The position numbers were made by a program, and so were the translations under genes. Below, in pieces: positions 43,546-52,495 of a DNA stretch of 64,000 nt. The stretch lies in the NCBI GenBank assembly GCA_050179645.1, contig JBFXEX010000005.1:1-64000 (forward strand), given 5' to 3'. Position 1 is the first letter of the stretch; every line of letters begins with the position of its first letter. Source of the DNA: VAZQ01 sp050179645. GTDB lineage: Bacteria; Pseudomonadota; Alphaproteobacteria; Rhizobiales; Xanthobacteraceae. Below the pieces are notes generated by a model that made no database searches, was not told the DNA's origin, and was given only the letters and a program-made list of their open reading frames with translations.

Positions 43546-44214
43546 ATGCTCAAGCGGCTCAAGCGCGATCTCACGATGGCGGAGGCGGTGCGCATGCCGG
43601 GCGGCGCGCGCGTCGACTTGATCGCGGTCGCCGGGATGGTAGCGCCCGGCGCCAAGGTGCTCGACGTCGGCTGCGGTGACGGCGAACTGCTGCGCCTCCT
43701 GGAGACCCGCGGCGTCGACGGCCGCGGCATTGAGCTGTCGCGCGAGGGCGTCAATGAATGCGTCGCCAAGGGGCTGGCGGTGATCCAGGGCGACGCCGAC
43801 ACCGACCTGTCGGACTATCCCGACGATGCCTTCGACTACGTGATCCTGTCGCAGACGCTGCAGGCCACGCGGCATCCGCGCGTCGTGCTGGAACACATGC
43901 TGCGGATCGGGCGCCACGCCGTCGTGTCGTTTCCGAATTTCGGCCATTGGAAGATCCGGCTGCAGCTGCTGTTCGGCGGGCACATGCCGCAGACCGACAA
44001 CCTGCCGTATGCGTGGTGGGATTCGCCCAATATCCACTTCTGCACCATCAAGGATTTCCGCCAGCTTTGCGAAGTCGCCGGCGTGAAGATGGAGAAAGCG
44101 GTGGCGCTCGACGCCTGGGGCCGGGCGCTGCGGTTCAACGCGCCGTGGTGGTTCTGGAATCTGCTCGGCGAACAGGCGGTGTTCCTGCTCAGCCGCCGCA
44201 ACGGATCCGGTTGA
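43546..44214 (+). CDS. metW: Methionine biosynthesis protein MetW
   Basis: A 222-residue protein with an S-adenosylmethionine methyltransferase-like fold: VLDVGCGDGELLRLL is motif I and YVILSQTLQATRHPRVVLEH is the middle part. VVSFPNFGHWKIRLQL and the terminal WWFWNLLGEQAVFLL are MetW-specific. MetW proteins bind and activate MetX. It starts 2 bases after metX. The gene end is followed by 99 bases before the secreted PsiF-repeat protein, so it may end the transcript. Confidence 0.94.
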   Translation: MLKRLKRDLTMAEAVRMPGGARVDLIAVAGMVAPGAKVLDVGCGDGELLRLLETRGVDGRGIELSREGVNECVAKGLAVIQGDADTDLSDYPDDAFDYVILSQTLQATRHPRVVLEHMLRIGRHAVVSFPNFGHWKIRLQLLFGGHMPQTDNLPYAWWDSPNIHFCTIKDFRQLCEVAGVKMEKAVALDAWGRALRFNAPWWFWNLLGEQAVFLLSRRNGSG

Positions 44215-44313
44215 AAGAATTTTCAATCGCGCCGGTTGCCGATGGCCTGCCGCAAATTGAGAAGTGATATGATGAGAATCGGCAACTCTTTGCCGACAGG
44301 AGGAGGATTCCCC

Positions 44314-44754
44314 ATGATGAAGTATGCTCTGGCGCTGGCGATATGTCTCAGCGCGGCACCGGCCTTCGCGAGCTGCAAGTCCGAAGCGGCCGACAAGAAG
44401 CTTGCGGGAGCGGCGCTCAACAGCTTCATGACCAAGTGCGAGAAGGATGCCGCCGCGGCGTGCGAGGCGGATTCGACAAAGCAGAAGCTCAGCGGCGCCG
44501 CCAAGGCCAGCCACGTAACGAAATGCGTCGCCGAGAAGGTCGGCTCCGGCGCGACCCCGGTTATGATGACGGCGAGTTGCAAGTCCGAAGCGACGGAGAA
44601 GAAGCTCGCGGGCGCTGCGCTCACCAGCTTCATGACCAAATGTGAGAAGGACGCCCTGGCCGCATGTGAGGCGGACTCGACGAAACAAAAACTCCAGGGT
44701 GCCGCCAAGGCCAGCCACACGAAAAGGTGTGTCGCCGACAAGGTTGGTACCTAG
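44314..44754 (+). CDS. Secreted PsiF-repeat protein with tandemly duplicated repeats
   Basis: A 146-residue exported protein with a clear signal peptide (MKYALALAICLSAAPAFAS). The mature part is four related units of about 25-30 residues, each starting with a cysteine and bearing the K/R-L-x-G-A-A-x-x-S-F/H motif of PsiF repeats, e.g. CKSEAADKKLAGAALNSF, then CEADSTKQKLSGAAKASH, followed by a near-copy of this pair (CKSEATEKKLAGAALTSF, CEADSTKQKLQGAAKASH). The function of PsiF proteins is unknown. AGGAGGA precedes the ATG at 44314. A terminator hairpin follows at 44807-44838. The two halves are so alike at the DNA level that the duplication must be recent. Confidence 0.88.
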   Translation: MMKYALALAICLSAAPAFASCKSEAADKKLAGAALNSFMTKCEKDAAAACEADSTKQKLSGAAKASHVTKCVAEKVGSGATPVMMTASCKSEATEKKLAGAALTSFMTKCEKDALAACEADSTKQKLQGAAKASHTKRCVADKVGT

Positions 44755-44806
44755 GTAGTTGCTCGCGCCCTCCGGGTTTTGCTGGCGGGACTGCACTCAA
44801 TTCATC

Positions 44807-44838
44807 GCAACGCCGCGCGACCGTGTGCGCGGCGTTGC
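44807..44838 (+). terminator. Intrinsic terminator after the PsiF-repeat gene
   Basis: GCAACGCCGCGC and GCGCGGCGTTGC make a perfect 12-bp stem around GACCGTGT, followed closely by GTTTTCC. It lies 52 bases past the stop of the PsiF-repeat gene. The remaining 160 bases up to the Ku start hold no other feature I can identify. Confidence 0.75.
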
Positions 44839-45000
44839 GCGTTTTCCGCTGTCAGAGCCGCCGTTGCCGCACTCTTTTAACGAGTTCCGTGCTAGCCATT
44901 TCGGTCGGCCTGCCTTCGGGGAGAACAAAAGCAGGACTCCAATTAGGGGCGGCGGCAGTCTATTTTGACTTGAGTAACGGTATTTCAGCGGAGTAGCGCC

Positions 45001-45987
45001 ATGGCGCCGCGTGCGTACTGGAAGGGGCACCTGAAGCTGTCCCTGGTGTCCTGCCCGATCGCGGTCAATCCGGCAACGACCTCGTCCGAACGCATCTCCT
45101 TCCGACAGATCAACAAGCAGACCGGCAACCGGCTGCGGCAGCAGCTCGTCGACGAAGTTACGCGCGAGCCGGTCGACGCCGCCGACAAGGGCCGCGGCTA
45201 CGAGGTCGACAAGGGCGTCTATATCCAGATCGAGGACGACGAGGTCGAGGCGCTCGAGATCGAGAGCAAGCACACAATCGAGATCGACAGCTTCGTGCCG
45301 TCCGAGCAGATCGACAAGCGCTACTACGACAGCCCGTACTACATCGTACCCAATGACGACGTCGGACAGGAGGCGTTCGCTGTCATCCGCGATGCCATGA
45401 AAGGCAAGGGCATGGTGGCGCTCGGCCGCATCGTGCTGCACAAGCGCGAGCACGTCATCGCGCTGGAGCCGTTCGGCAAGGGTCTGCTCGGTAACACGCT
45501 GCATTACGCCTATGAGGTCCGCAAGGCCGAGGACTATTTCTCCGGCATCTCGGACATCAAGGTGCCGGCTGAGATGCTCAAGCTCGCCGAGCACATTCTC
45601 GATACCAAGAAGGGTGACTTCGACCCGGCGCAATTCGAGGATCACTTCGAGAACGCGCTGGTCGAACTGCTGCGGAAGAAGCAGGCCGGCTTCAAGCTGC
45701 CCAAGAGCAAGGAAGTCGCGGAACCGGCGCGCAATGTGATCAGCCTGATGGATGCGTTGCGCCGCAGCGTCCAGAACGAGCGAACCCCGCAGCGCGAGAA
45801 GTCATCCTCGGCATCGGCCGAGAAGCCCGAGGTTGCGGCCGGAAAGCCGAAGAAGGGCCGCAAGCGGGTCGCCGGCCAGACCGAGCTGCTGCTGCCGATC
45901 CAAGGCAAGGGCCAGGCGCGCGAGGCTGCCGCCGCCAAGCCGCGCCCGGCTGCCAAGAAGGTCGCCGGACGGCGCAAAGCCGGTTGA
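45001..45987 (+). CDS. ku: Non-homologous end-joining protein Ku
   Basis: Bacterial Ku binds double-strand DNA ends as a homodimer and recruits LigD for end joining. The 328-residue protein starts MAPRAYWKGHLKLSLVSCPI, the standard Ku opening, and has RISFRQINKQTGNRLRQQ, SHTIEIDSFVP-like KHTIEIDSFVPSEQID, YYDSPYYIVPND and GRIVLHKREHVIAL of the barrel. The C-terminal 70 residues are Lys/Ala-rich and disordered, like the basic tails that help Ku slide on DNA. No ligD gene is within the window. The ATG at 45001 has CGGAG ahead of it. Confidence 0.95.
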   Translation: MAPRAYWKGHLKLSLVSCPIAVNPATTSSERISFRQINKQTGNRLRQQLVDEVTREPVDAADKGRGYEVDKGVYIQIEDDEVEALEIESKHTIEIDSFVPSEQIDKRYYDSPYYIVPNDDVGQEAFAVIRDAMKGKGMVALGRIVLHKREHVIALEPFGKGLLGNTLHYAYEVRKAEDYFSGISDIKVPAEMLKLAEHILDTKKGDFDPAQFEDHFENALVELLRKKQAGFKLPKSKEVAEPARNVISLMDALRRSVQNERTPQREKSSSASAEKPEVAAGKPKKGRKRVAGQTELLLPIQGKGQAREAAAAKPRPAAKKVAGRRKAG

Positions 45988-46078
45988 ACCCAAGGCCAAT
46001 CTCGTTCGTCGGCGTTCGGTCCTTTCGCCGTCTTTCGAGCAGCTGCCTGATGACGCGCCGGAGCGCAACGAGCGGATT

Positions 46079-46885
46079 GTGGCGAGCGTCGAGGTCAATG
46101 ACATCACCATCGACTACCGCAGCGTCGGAAACGGGCTGCCGGTCGTCCTGCTCCACGGGCTCGCCTGCGGCAAACGTATGTGGTTTCACCAGGTCCGGGC
46201 GCTGAGTCCGCATTATCGCGTCATCGTCTACGACCAGCGCGGGCACGGGCTCACCGATGCGCCCGACGACCGCGTCCGCTATTCGCCGGGACATCTCGTC
46301 CGCGATCTTGCCGACTTTCTCGATGCGCTCAGGCTCGACCGCGTCGCGCTGGTCGGCTTCTCGATGGGCGGCGGGCCCGCTCTGGCGATGGCCGCGCGGA
46401 TGCCGCAGCGCATCTCGCACCTGGTGCTCGCGGATGTGGGCGCGGGCGCCGACGACGTCTGGAAGATTCAATGGCTTGCCAACCGCTGGATCGATTTCGC
46501 GGAGCGCGAGGGCGCCGACGCGATGATCGCCGACATGCTTCGCAGCGAGCAGTTCAAGTTTTACGCCGGTCGCGGGACGCGTTTCCGGCGTCATATGGCC
46601 GGACTGATCCGCGCGACGCCGCCCGCTGGCCTGCGGCACACGCTGTCGGAGGTGCTGGGCAAGCGGAAATCTCTGTTCCGCATGACCGAGACGCTGAAGT
46701 CGGTCAAGGTACCGACGCTTGTGCTGCTGGGCCAGCAGGATTATCTCTGCCGCAACTCGTCGCGCCTGATGGTCGAGACGATCCCGGGCGCGGCTCTCTG
46801 CAGGATTGCGGGTGCCGGACACATGACCCCGCTGGAACAGCCGCGCCAGTTCAGTACCCATCTACTCGACTTCCTGCGCGCTTGA
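46079..46885 (+). CDS. Alpha/beta fold hydrolase
   Basis: A 268-residue alpha/beta hydrolase related to 3-oxoadipate enol-lactonase and other small-ester hydrolases. PVVLLHGLACGKRMW gives the oxyanion region, GFSMGGGPALAMAARMP the nucleophile, LLGQQDYLCRN the acid and GAGHMTPLEQP the histidine. An open frame extends far upstream, but inside the Ku gene in another frame; the GTG at 46079 is the first start that matches the family, 91 bases past the Ku stop. A flavoprotein gene follows after 23 bases. The substrate is unknown. Confidence 0.85.
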   Translation: MASVEVNDITIDYRSVGNGLPVVLLHGLACGKRMWFHQVRALSPHYRVIVYDQRGHGLTDAPDDRVRYSPGHLVRDLADFLDALRLDRVALVGFSMGGGPALAMAARMPQRISHLVLADVGAGADDVWKIQWLANRWIDFAEREGADAMIADMLRSEQFKFYAGRGTRFRRHMAGLIRATPPAGLRHTLSEVLGKRKSLFRMTETLKSVKVPTLVLLGQQDYLCRNSSRLMVETIPGAALCRIAGAGHMTPLEQPRQFSTHLLDFLRA

Positions 46886-46908
46886 GTGTGCAACCCGGGC
46901 CCTCGCGC

Positions 46909-48546
46909 ATGCTTCGTCTGACCGAACTGCGGTTGCCGCTCGATCACGCCGAGGACGAGATCGAAGCCGCGCTGCTCAAGCGCCTCAGGCTCAAGCCGGC
47001 TGAACTCGTGCGCTGCTCCGTGTTCCGCCGCGCCGCTGATGCGCGCAAGCGCAAGGCGATCAGCCTGATCTACACGCTCGATTTCGAGGTCAAGAACGAA
47101 GCGGCGCTGCTGAAGCGCTTCGCCGGCGATCGCCACCTGTCGGCTGCGCCCGACCTGAGCTATCGCCTGGTCGCACATGCGCCGGCGGCGATGCGCACGC
47201 GTCCTGTGGTGATCGGCGCTGGCCCGTGCGGCCTCATGGCGGCTCTCGTGCTGGCGCAGATGGGATTCCGGCCGATCATCCTGGAGCGCGGCAAGGTCAT
47301 CCGCGAGCGCACCAAGGACACCTGGGGCTTCTGGCGGCGCTCGGTGCTCAATCCTGAATCCAACGTGCAGTTCGGCGAAGGCGGCGCCGGCACGTTCTCG
47401 GACGGCAAGCTCTACAGTCAGATCAAGGACCCGCACCATCACGGCCGCAAGGTTTTGACCGAGTTCGTCAAGGCCGGCGCACCGCCCGAAATCCTCTACG
47501 TCGCCAAGCCACACATTGGCACCTTCCGGCTGGTGACGATCGTCGAGCGCCTGCGCGAAACCATCGAGTCGCTCGGCGGCGAATATCGTTTCGACAGCAA
47601 GGTCACGGACCTCGAACTACAACGCCTGCCCGACGGCGGCCGGCAGGTGCGCGGCGTGATGCTGGCCGACGGCACACAGATCGAGACCGATCACGTGGTG
47701 CTGGCGCTCGGCCACAGCGCGCGCGACACGTTCGAGATGCTGCACCGACACGGCGTCGCAATGGAGCCAAAGCCGTTTTCCATCGGCGTGCGCATCGAAC
47801 ATCTGCAGTCGCTGGTCGATCGTTGCCGCTTTGCCGACGGCGCCGGACATCCCCGGCTGGGAGCCGCCGACTACAGGCTGGTGCACCACGGCGGCAACGG
47901 CCGCTCTGTCTACAGCTTCTGCATGTGCCCTGGCGGCACCGTGGTGGCGGCGGCGTCCGAGCCCGGCCGCGTGGTGACGAACGGCATGAGCCAGTATTCT
48001 CGTAATGAGCGCAACGCCAATGCGGGCATCGTCGTCGGCATCACGCCGGCCGACTATCCGGGGCATGCGCTTGCCGGCATCGCGTTCCAGCGGCACTGGG
48101 AAGATCGCGCCTTTGCGGCTGGCGGCGGCACCTACGCGGCGCCGGTGCAGCGGGTCGGCGATTTCCTCAACCGACAGGCTTCGACCTCGCTGGGTGAGGT
48201 CGTGCCGTCGTACCGACCTGCCGTCACCCCCACCGATCTTGCGTCATGCCTGCCGGATTATGCGGTTGCGGCGATCCGCGAGGCGTTGCCGGCGTTCGAC
48301 CGTCAGATTGCAGGCTTCACGCTCGCCGATGCGGTGATGACCGGCGTGGAGACCCGCACGTCGTCGCCGGTGCGCATCGGCCGGGACGCGTCGCTGCAAA
48401 GTCTCAACACTCTCGGCCTCTATCCGGCCGGCGAAGGTGCCGGCTATGCGGGCGGCATCCTGTCGGCCGGCGTCGACGGCATCCGCGTCGCCGAGGCTGT
48501 GGCGCTGAGCTTGACAGGTGCGGCGGTCGAGACCGCCGACGCATAG
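46909..48546 (+). CDS. FAD-dependent oxidoreductase (COG2509 type)
   Basis: A 545-residue flavoprotein of the uncharacterised 'NAD/FAD-utilising dehydrogenase' family. The first 90 residues form a small domain (MLRLTELRLPLDHAEDEIEA), common to the family; then come the Rossmann start PVVIGAGPCGLMAALVLAQM, FGEGGAGTFSDGKLYSQIKD, the family hallmark, and the C-terminal LYPAGEGAGYAGGILSAGVD. The reaction is unknown, but the family is widespread and conserved. Start is the ATG at 46909, 23 bases after the hydrolase stop. It converges on a VanX-type dipeptidase gene across a palindromic repeat. Confidence 0.88.
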   Translation: MLRLTELRLPLDHAEDEIEAALLKRLRLKPAELVRCSVFRRAADARKRKAISLIYTLDFEVKNEAALLKRFAGDRHLSAAPDLSYRLVAHAPAAMRTRPVVIGAGPCGLMAALVLAQMGFRPIILERGKVIRERTKDTWGFWRRSVLNPESNVQFGEGGAGTFSDGKLYSQIKDPHHHGRKVLTEFVKAGAPPEILYVAKPHIGTFRLVTIVERLRETIESLGGEYRFDSKVTDLELQRLPDGGRQVRGVMLADGTQIETDHVVLALGHSARDTFEMLHRHGVAMEPKPFSIGVRIEHLQSLVDRCRFADGAGHPRLGAADYRLVHHGGNGRSVYSFCMCPGGTVVAAASEPGRVVTNGMSQYSRNERNANAGIVVGITPADYPGHALAGIAFQRHWEDRAFAAGGGTYAAPVQRVGDFLNRQASTSLGEVVPSYRPAVTPTDLASCLPDYAVAAIREALPAFDRQIAGFTLADAVMTGVETRTSSPVRIGRDASLQSLNTLGLYPAGEGAGYAGGILSAGVDGIRVAEAVALSLTGAAVETADA

Positions 48547-48561
48547 CAAAGTCTCACCACT

Positions 48562-48659
48562 GTCATTCCGGGGCGCGCTGAAGGCGCGAACCCGGAATCC
48601 ATTTTCGCATCCTTGAAAATTGGATTTCGGGCCCGGCCCTTCGGCTGTCTCGGAATGAC
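48562..48659. repeat. 98-bp palindromic repeat between convergent genes
   Basis: GTCATTCCG and CGGAATGAC bound the element as a perfect 9-bp inverted repeat; inside are an imperfect pair around AATCCATTTT / AAAATTGGAT and two short hairpins. This fits the GTCATTCCGGG...CCGGAATGAC type of intergenic repeat that is frequent in alphaproteobacterial genomes. It may also act as terminator of the two convergent genes. Confidence 0.75.
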
Positions 48660-48671
48660 GTGGAGATCGGG

Positions 48672-49490
48672 TCAGTTACCGCGCGGACGGATCGGGAAAT
48701 CGTATTGGGCTGACGAGCGCCCGTAGCTGAAGTGCCACCATTCGCGGTGGTAGTTGCGGAAGCCGCGCTTCGCCATGGAGTTGAGCAGCAGCGTGCGCCA
48801 GCGCCGCTGCTCCGGCGTGATCGCCGGGCTCCGGGTGTGGCTCATGACATCGAAGCAGTCGTAGCCGGTGCCCATGTCGAGGCTGTCGTCGGGGGCGCGT
48901 TGTGCCGCCGGGCCGATGCAGGACCCGTAGCGGGCATTGCGGTCGAACGCCGCGACCGGCGGATGGCCGATCTCCACCACCGTCAGGTCGACCGTGGTGC
49001 CGGCCGAATGCTCAGACCGGTTCGAGATGTAACCGAGCGCGAACAGGTTCTGCTTCTGCAGCTTCGGGTAATACCGCTTGGTGCTGCCGGTATCGCGGCC
49101 GTCGAACGCCCATTGCGCCATCGCGCGCACCGCGCGCGTCGGGCGGTAGCAGTCGTAGACCTTGAGCGAGAGATTTTCGGCGGCGAGGTCGGCCTGCACC
49201 TGTTTGAGCGCCTCGGCGACGTCACGCCGCAGGACGCATTCAGGTGCGTCGTAGCCGGGCAGGGGGCGTCCGACAAAGTTGTCGTAGCCCGCATAGCGCA
49301 TGTCCTGTTCGATCGACGGGGCCACGTCGCGCAGATAGACGAATCCCGCCGGCAACGCGGTCTGCCGTGTCGATGGCGCTCGAACCGACTGCGATTCCGC
49401 TTGACCTGCGCCGAAGACCACCAACGCTACGGCGCACCAGAACATACTGCGGGCGCCGCGCCGCACTCCACCCGATGTGGCACGTCTCAT
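48672..49490 (-). CDS. D-alanyl-D-alanine dipeptidase (VanX/DdpX family)
   Basis: An exported zinc peptidase of 272 residues, with a signal peptide (FWCAVALVVFGAGQAESQS). The zinc site is SEHSAGTTVDL (SxHxxGxxxD) and EWWHFSYG, as in VanX, with the arginine of YDCYRPTRAVRAM stabilising the transition state. Such enzymes cleave D-Ala-D-Ala for peptidoglycan recycling or, in other contexts, for glycopeptide resistance. The start ATG at 49490 overlaps the stop of the upstream amidase gene in ATGA, so both are made together and probably work on the same peptidoglycan fragments in the periplasm. Confidence 0.9.
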   Translation of the reverse strand: MRRATSGGVRRGARSMFWCAVALVVFGAGQAESQSVRAPSTRQTALPAGFVYLRDVAPSIEQDMRYAGYDNFVGRPLPGYDAPECVLRRDVAEALKQVQADLAAENLSLKVYDCYRPTRAVRAMAQWAFDGRDTGSTKRYYPKLQKQNLFALGYISNRSEHSAGTTVDLTVVEIGHPPVAAFDRNARYGSCIGPAAQRAPDDSLDMGTGYDCFDVMSHTRSPAITPEQRRWRTLLLNSMAKRGFRNYHREWWHFSYGRSSAQYDFPIRPRGN

Positions 49491-50422
49491 CGGCGGCTCG
49501 CAGGCGCCCTCATGCCGGCTCGCAGGACTTTCCGTGATGCCGGCGGCTGCGGCGCGCTCGCGACTTGCGTCGAGCGGGCCTCGCAAAAGCTCACGACGGC
49601 GTCGACCGCGGCGGCGCTGATCGCTCCGCGCCGCTCCGGTGTTGCCATTGCCAGTTCCTCGTCGCGGTTGATGATCGAGCCGGCTTCGAGCAGCACGGCC
49701 GGAATGTGGGTGCTCTTGAGGACGATCAACTGGTCGTAGCGGTAGACGCCGGTGTCGGCGTCCACCAAAATCCGCCGGCGGCTGCCCATGAACTTCTCGA
49801 CATAATGCGGCGTGTACTTCAGCCCGCGTTCCTTAAGCTGTTCGCCGAGCATCCTGGCAAACTGCACGCTGCCGCGGTAGTCGCCGTTATCCTGCGAGAC
49901 GAAGATCGAATGGCCCTTGAAACGGTCGCTGTAGGCGAGCTGTTGGCCGCCAAAATCCCAATTCTTCAGGAAGCGGTCCGGTACTGAGTCGTGATGAATC
50001 GAAAGAAACAGGTCGCCGTGCCCCGTGTGCGCCCGCCGGACGCGCTCGAACAGCGCGCGCCGCTTGTTGTCGGTGGTGATCAACAGGACGGTCTTCGCGA
50101 ACCCTGCCTCGCGCAGCTTCTGGTCGATGAGCCTCGAAAGCTCCAGGTTGAATTCATACTCGTAGGCGCCGCGCGCGCTCCTGGCGCCCGGGTTGCCGGC
50201 CGTGTGTCCGACATCGACGATGACGCGGAAGGTGCCTCGGTTACAGGCCGACCTGACCGGCGCGTCGGCCTTGGCCGTGGCGGCCGTCTTGCCGGCTGTC
50301 GGCGGCTTCGCGGTGCCGGTCGATTGGCCGAAGGCCGGCACAGCCTGTGCGATGACCAACGCGAGTGCCAGCAGCGAATGCGTCCGGGCACGCGGACGTG
50401 TCATGAATTGTGCCAATGGCAT
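49487..50422 (-). CDS. N-acetylmuramoyl-L-alanine amidase (Amidase_3)
   Basis: A 311-residue exported amidase with a signal peptide (SLLALALVIAQAVPAFGQS) and a Pro/Thr/Ala linker. The zinc amidase domain shows VIVDVGHTAGNPGA (first histidine), EYEFNLELSRLI (glutamate), LFLSIHHDSVPDRF (second histidine) and PAVLLEAGSIIN with the catalytic glutamate. This class splits the bond between MurNAc and L-alanine. The ATG at 50422 has GGTGGGG before it. It is the first gene of a two-gene unit with the VanX-type dipeptidase. The 238 bases to the next gene contain no other feature I can identify. Confidence 0.9.
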   Translation of the reverse strand: MPLAQFMTRPRARTHSLLALALVIAQAVPAFGQSTGTAKPPTAGKTAATAKADAPVRSACNRGTFRVIVDVGHTAGNPGARSARGAYEYEFNLELSRLIDQKLREAGFAKTVLLITTDNKRRALFERVRRAHTGHGDLFLSIHHDSVPDRFLKNWDFGGQQLAYSDRFKGHSIFVSQDNGDYRGSVQFARMLGEQLKERGLKYTPHYVEKFMGSRRRILVDADTGVYRYDQLIVLKSTHIPAVLLEAGSIINRDEELAMATPERRGAISAAAVDAVVSFCEARSTQVASAPQPPASRKVLRAGMRAPASRR

Positions 50423-50660
50423 CAGGTCCCCACCACCGAAGCCCCGGGCCCCTCCGGCCCCCGAGTCGGGATCGGAGACTGGGCTACGCCCGTGGCCCTT
50501 TGGTGGCAAGCCTATGCCACCTGTGCGCCCCAGTGGAAGATGGTGAACTGAATGCTACGCGAGATTATTGAGTGAATTCAACGTCATGGCGGCCTGGACG
50601 ATCCGCCTCGCGGCCTGGCCGGCGCTTTCATGCTTCAGTCCATAGCCGTCCGCCCGGCGC

Positions 50661-51860
50661 CTACACGACGTCCTGCCGGTGGAGTTCTGCGATCGTCGCA
50701 GCGTCCAGCCCCAATTCCTGCGAGAGGATTTCGTCGGTGTGCTCGCCGAGCATCGGCGGCGGCCGCCGTACCGAGCAGGTGGTGTCGGAGAACTTGAACG
50801 GAATGCCGAGGAGCCGCAGCGTGCCGATGGCCGGGTGCTCGACGGTCTCCACCATGCGGCGAGCCGCGGTATGCGGATCGTCGAGCGCCTGCGCAACCGT
50901 GTTGATCCTGCCGCACGGCACGCCCACCGCCATCAGCTTGGCGAGCCAGGCATCGGCAATATCGTGGGACAGAGCCTCGTTGATCTTGCCGTCGATGTCG
51001 TCGCGGTTCTCGACCCGCGCGCGATTGCTGTTGTAGCGCTCGTCCTGCGCCCATTCGGGATGACCGAGCACTTCGGCGGCCCGCGAGAACTGCCGCTCGT
51101 TGCCGATACCGATCGCGATCATGGCGTCGGCGGTGCGATAGGTGGTGTAGGGCACGATGCTCGGATGACCGTTACCGAAACGGCCGCCGTCGCGGCCGGC
51201 CACCAGATAGTTCTGCGCCACGTTGATCAGCATCGACAGTGACGTCTCGTAGAGCGACAGTTCGACCTTCTGGCCCTTGCCGGTGCGATGGCGCGCATTG
51301 ATCGCCGCCAGGATGGCGTTCGAGGCCAGCATTCCGGTGCAGACGTCGACGATCGCGACACCGTACTTGGTCGGCACGCCGCCGGGCTCGCCGCAGATGC
51401 TCATCAGGCCCGACTCGGCCTGAAGGATAAAGTCGTAGCCGGGCAGCGCGGCGCGCGGTCCGCTGGTGCCGTAGCCGGTGATCGAGCAGCGGATGAGCCG
51501 CGGCGCGTGCGCCTCGAACCAGGCCTCGGTGAAACCCCACTTCTCCAGCGTGCCGATGCGGAAATTGTCGATCAGCACGTCGGCCTTCTCGACCAGGCCG
51601 GCGAGGACCTTCTGGCCCTCTGGCACCGCCATGTTGAGCGTCAGCGAGCGCTTGTTGCGGTTGATGCCGAGGAAATAGGCCGCATCGTCGCCGGCAAAGG
51701 GCGGCCCCCAACGCCGCGTATCGTCGCCGGTAGGCGGCTCGATCTTGATGACGTCGGCGCCCATGTCGCCGAGCATCATGGCGCAGAGCGGGCCCGCCAG
51801 GATGCGGGTCAGGTCGACGACGCGTATCCCGTCGAGGGCGCCAGTGTTCGAATTGCTCAT
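50661..51860 (-). CDS. CaiB/BaiF family CoA transferase
   Basis: A class III CoA transferase of 399 residues, the common length. IRVVDLTRILAGPLCAMMLG is the conserved start and DMGADVIKIEPPTGDDTR carries the D..KIE motif of the CoA site. The catalytic aspartate falls in VAIVDVCTGMLA (after GVPTKYG), and QKVELSLYETSLSML follows. Specific members transfer CoA among formate, oxalate, succinate, carnitine or mesaconate derivatives; I cannot assign the acid. It is not next to the ethylmalonyl-CoA genes. The ATG at 51860 is the family start. It is divergent from cinA. Confidence 0.88.
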   Translation of the reverse strand: MSNSNTGALDGIRVVDLTRILAGPLCAMMLGDMGADVIKIEPPTGDDTRRWGPPFAGDDAAYFLGINRNKRSLTLNMAVPEGQKVLAGLVEKADVLIDNFRIGTLEKWGFTEAWFEAHAPRLIRCSITGYGTSGPRAALPGYDFILQAESGLMSICGEPGGVPTKYGVAIVDVCTGMLASNAILAAINARHRTGKGQKVELSLYETSLSMLINVAQNYLVAGRDGGRFGNGHPSIVPYTTYRTADAMIAIGIGNERQFSRAAEVLGHPEWAQDERYNSNRARVENRDDIDGKINEALSHDIADAWLAKLMAVGVPCGRINTVAQALDDPHTAARRMVETVEHPAIGTLRLLGIPFKFSDTTCSVRRPPPMLGEHTDEILSQELGLDAATIAELHRQDVV

Positions 51861-51994
51861 TGTCCGCGCTTTTGCCTTGCTGTGTTCTTTGCCATTGTTG
51901 TTACCCCGAGCCGCGCGCGGCGGCATCATAGGCGGGGCGCGCCATTGCGAGCAAGTTGTGCGGGGCGAGTGCCTGGGAACGATTGAGGTTGCAA

Positions 51995-52495
51995 ATGCAT
52001 GACTTGATCCCGCGCGCCGAGCAGGTGGGCCGGCTGCTGAAGGCACGGGGTGAAACCATCGTGGTCGCCGAATCCTCGACCGGCGGGCTGATCTCGGCGG
52101 CGCTGTTGGCGCTGCCCGGGGCGTCGGCCTACTTCCTCGGCGGCGCCGTCGTCTATACCCAGGTCGCGCGGCGGGCGCTTGTCGACCTGCCGGACATCAG
52201 CAAGCTCGGCATGCGGGCGTCGACGGAGCCCTACGCGCTGCTGCTGGCGCAGACGGCGCGCGAACGCTTCGGCGCAACCTGGGCGGTGGCCGAAAGCGGC
52301 GCCACCGGCCCGACCGGCAACCGCTATGGCGACGCCGCCGGCCACACCTGCATCGCGGTCGTGGGACCCGGCGAGCGCGCGATCACGCTGGAGACCGGCA
52401 GCGCCGACCGCGTCGCCAACATGCGCGCCTTCGCCGCCGCCGCGCTCGACCTGCTGGCGGAGATGCTGGCGGCTCAAGGCGGGAAGCCCGGCTGA
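51995..52495 (+). CDS. CinA family nicotinamide-nucleotide amidohydrolase (PncC type)
   Basis: A stand-alone C-terminal CinA domain of 166 residues. PncC activity deamidates NMN to nicotinate mononucleotide in the pyridine nucleotide cycle. VVAESSTGGLISAALLALPG has the conserved serine and glycine loop, FLGGAVVYTQVAR is the second block, and AVAESGATGPTGNRYGDAAG is the third with the metal or substrate loop. The N-terminal molybdopterin-like domain found in full CinA is absent, as in many bacteria. The ATG at 51995 follows GAGG. It faces the Spy-like gene (115 bases). Confidence 0.9.
   Translation: MHDLIPRAEQVGRLLKARGETIVVAESSTGGLISAALLALPGASAYFLGGAVVYTQVARRALVDLPDISKLGMRASTEPYALLLAQTARERFGATWAVAESGATGPTGNRYGDAAGHTCIAVVGPGERAITLETGSADRVANMRAFAAAALDLLAEMLAAQGGKPG

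Noticed and set aside
46180..46908. Plus-strand extension of the COG2509 flavoprotein into the hydrolase gene
   Set aside because: The extra 243 residues are read in another frame of the alpha/beta hydrolase gene and look like low-complexity shadow protein. The ATG at 46909 begins the family homology.
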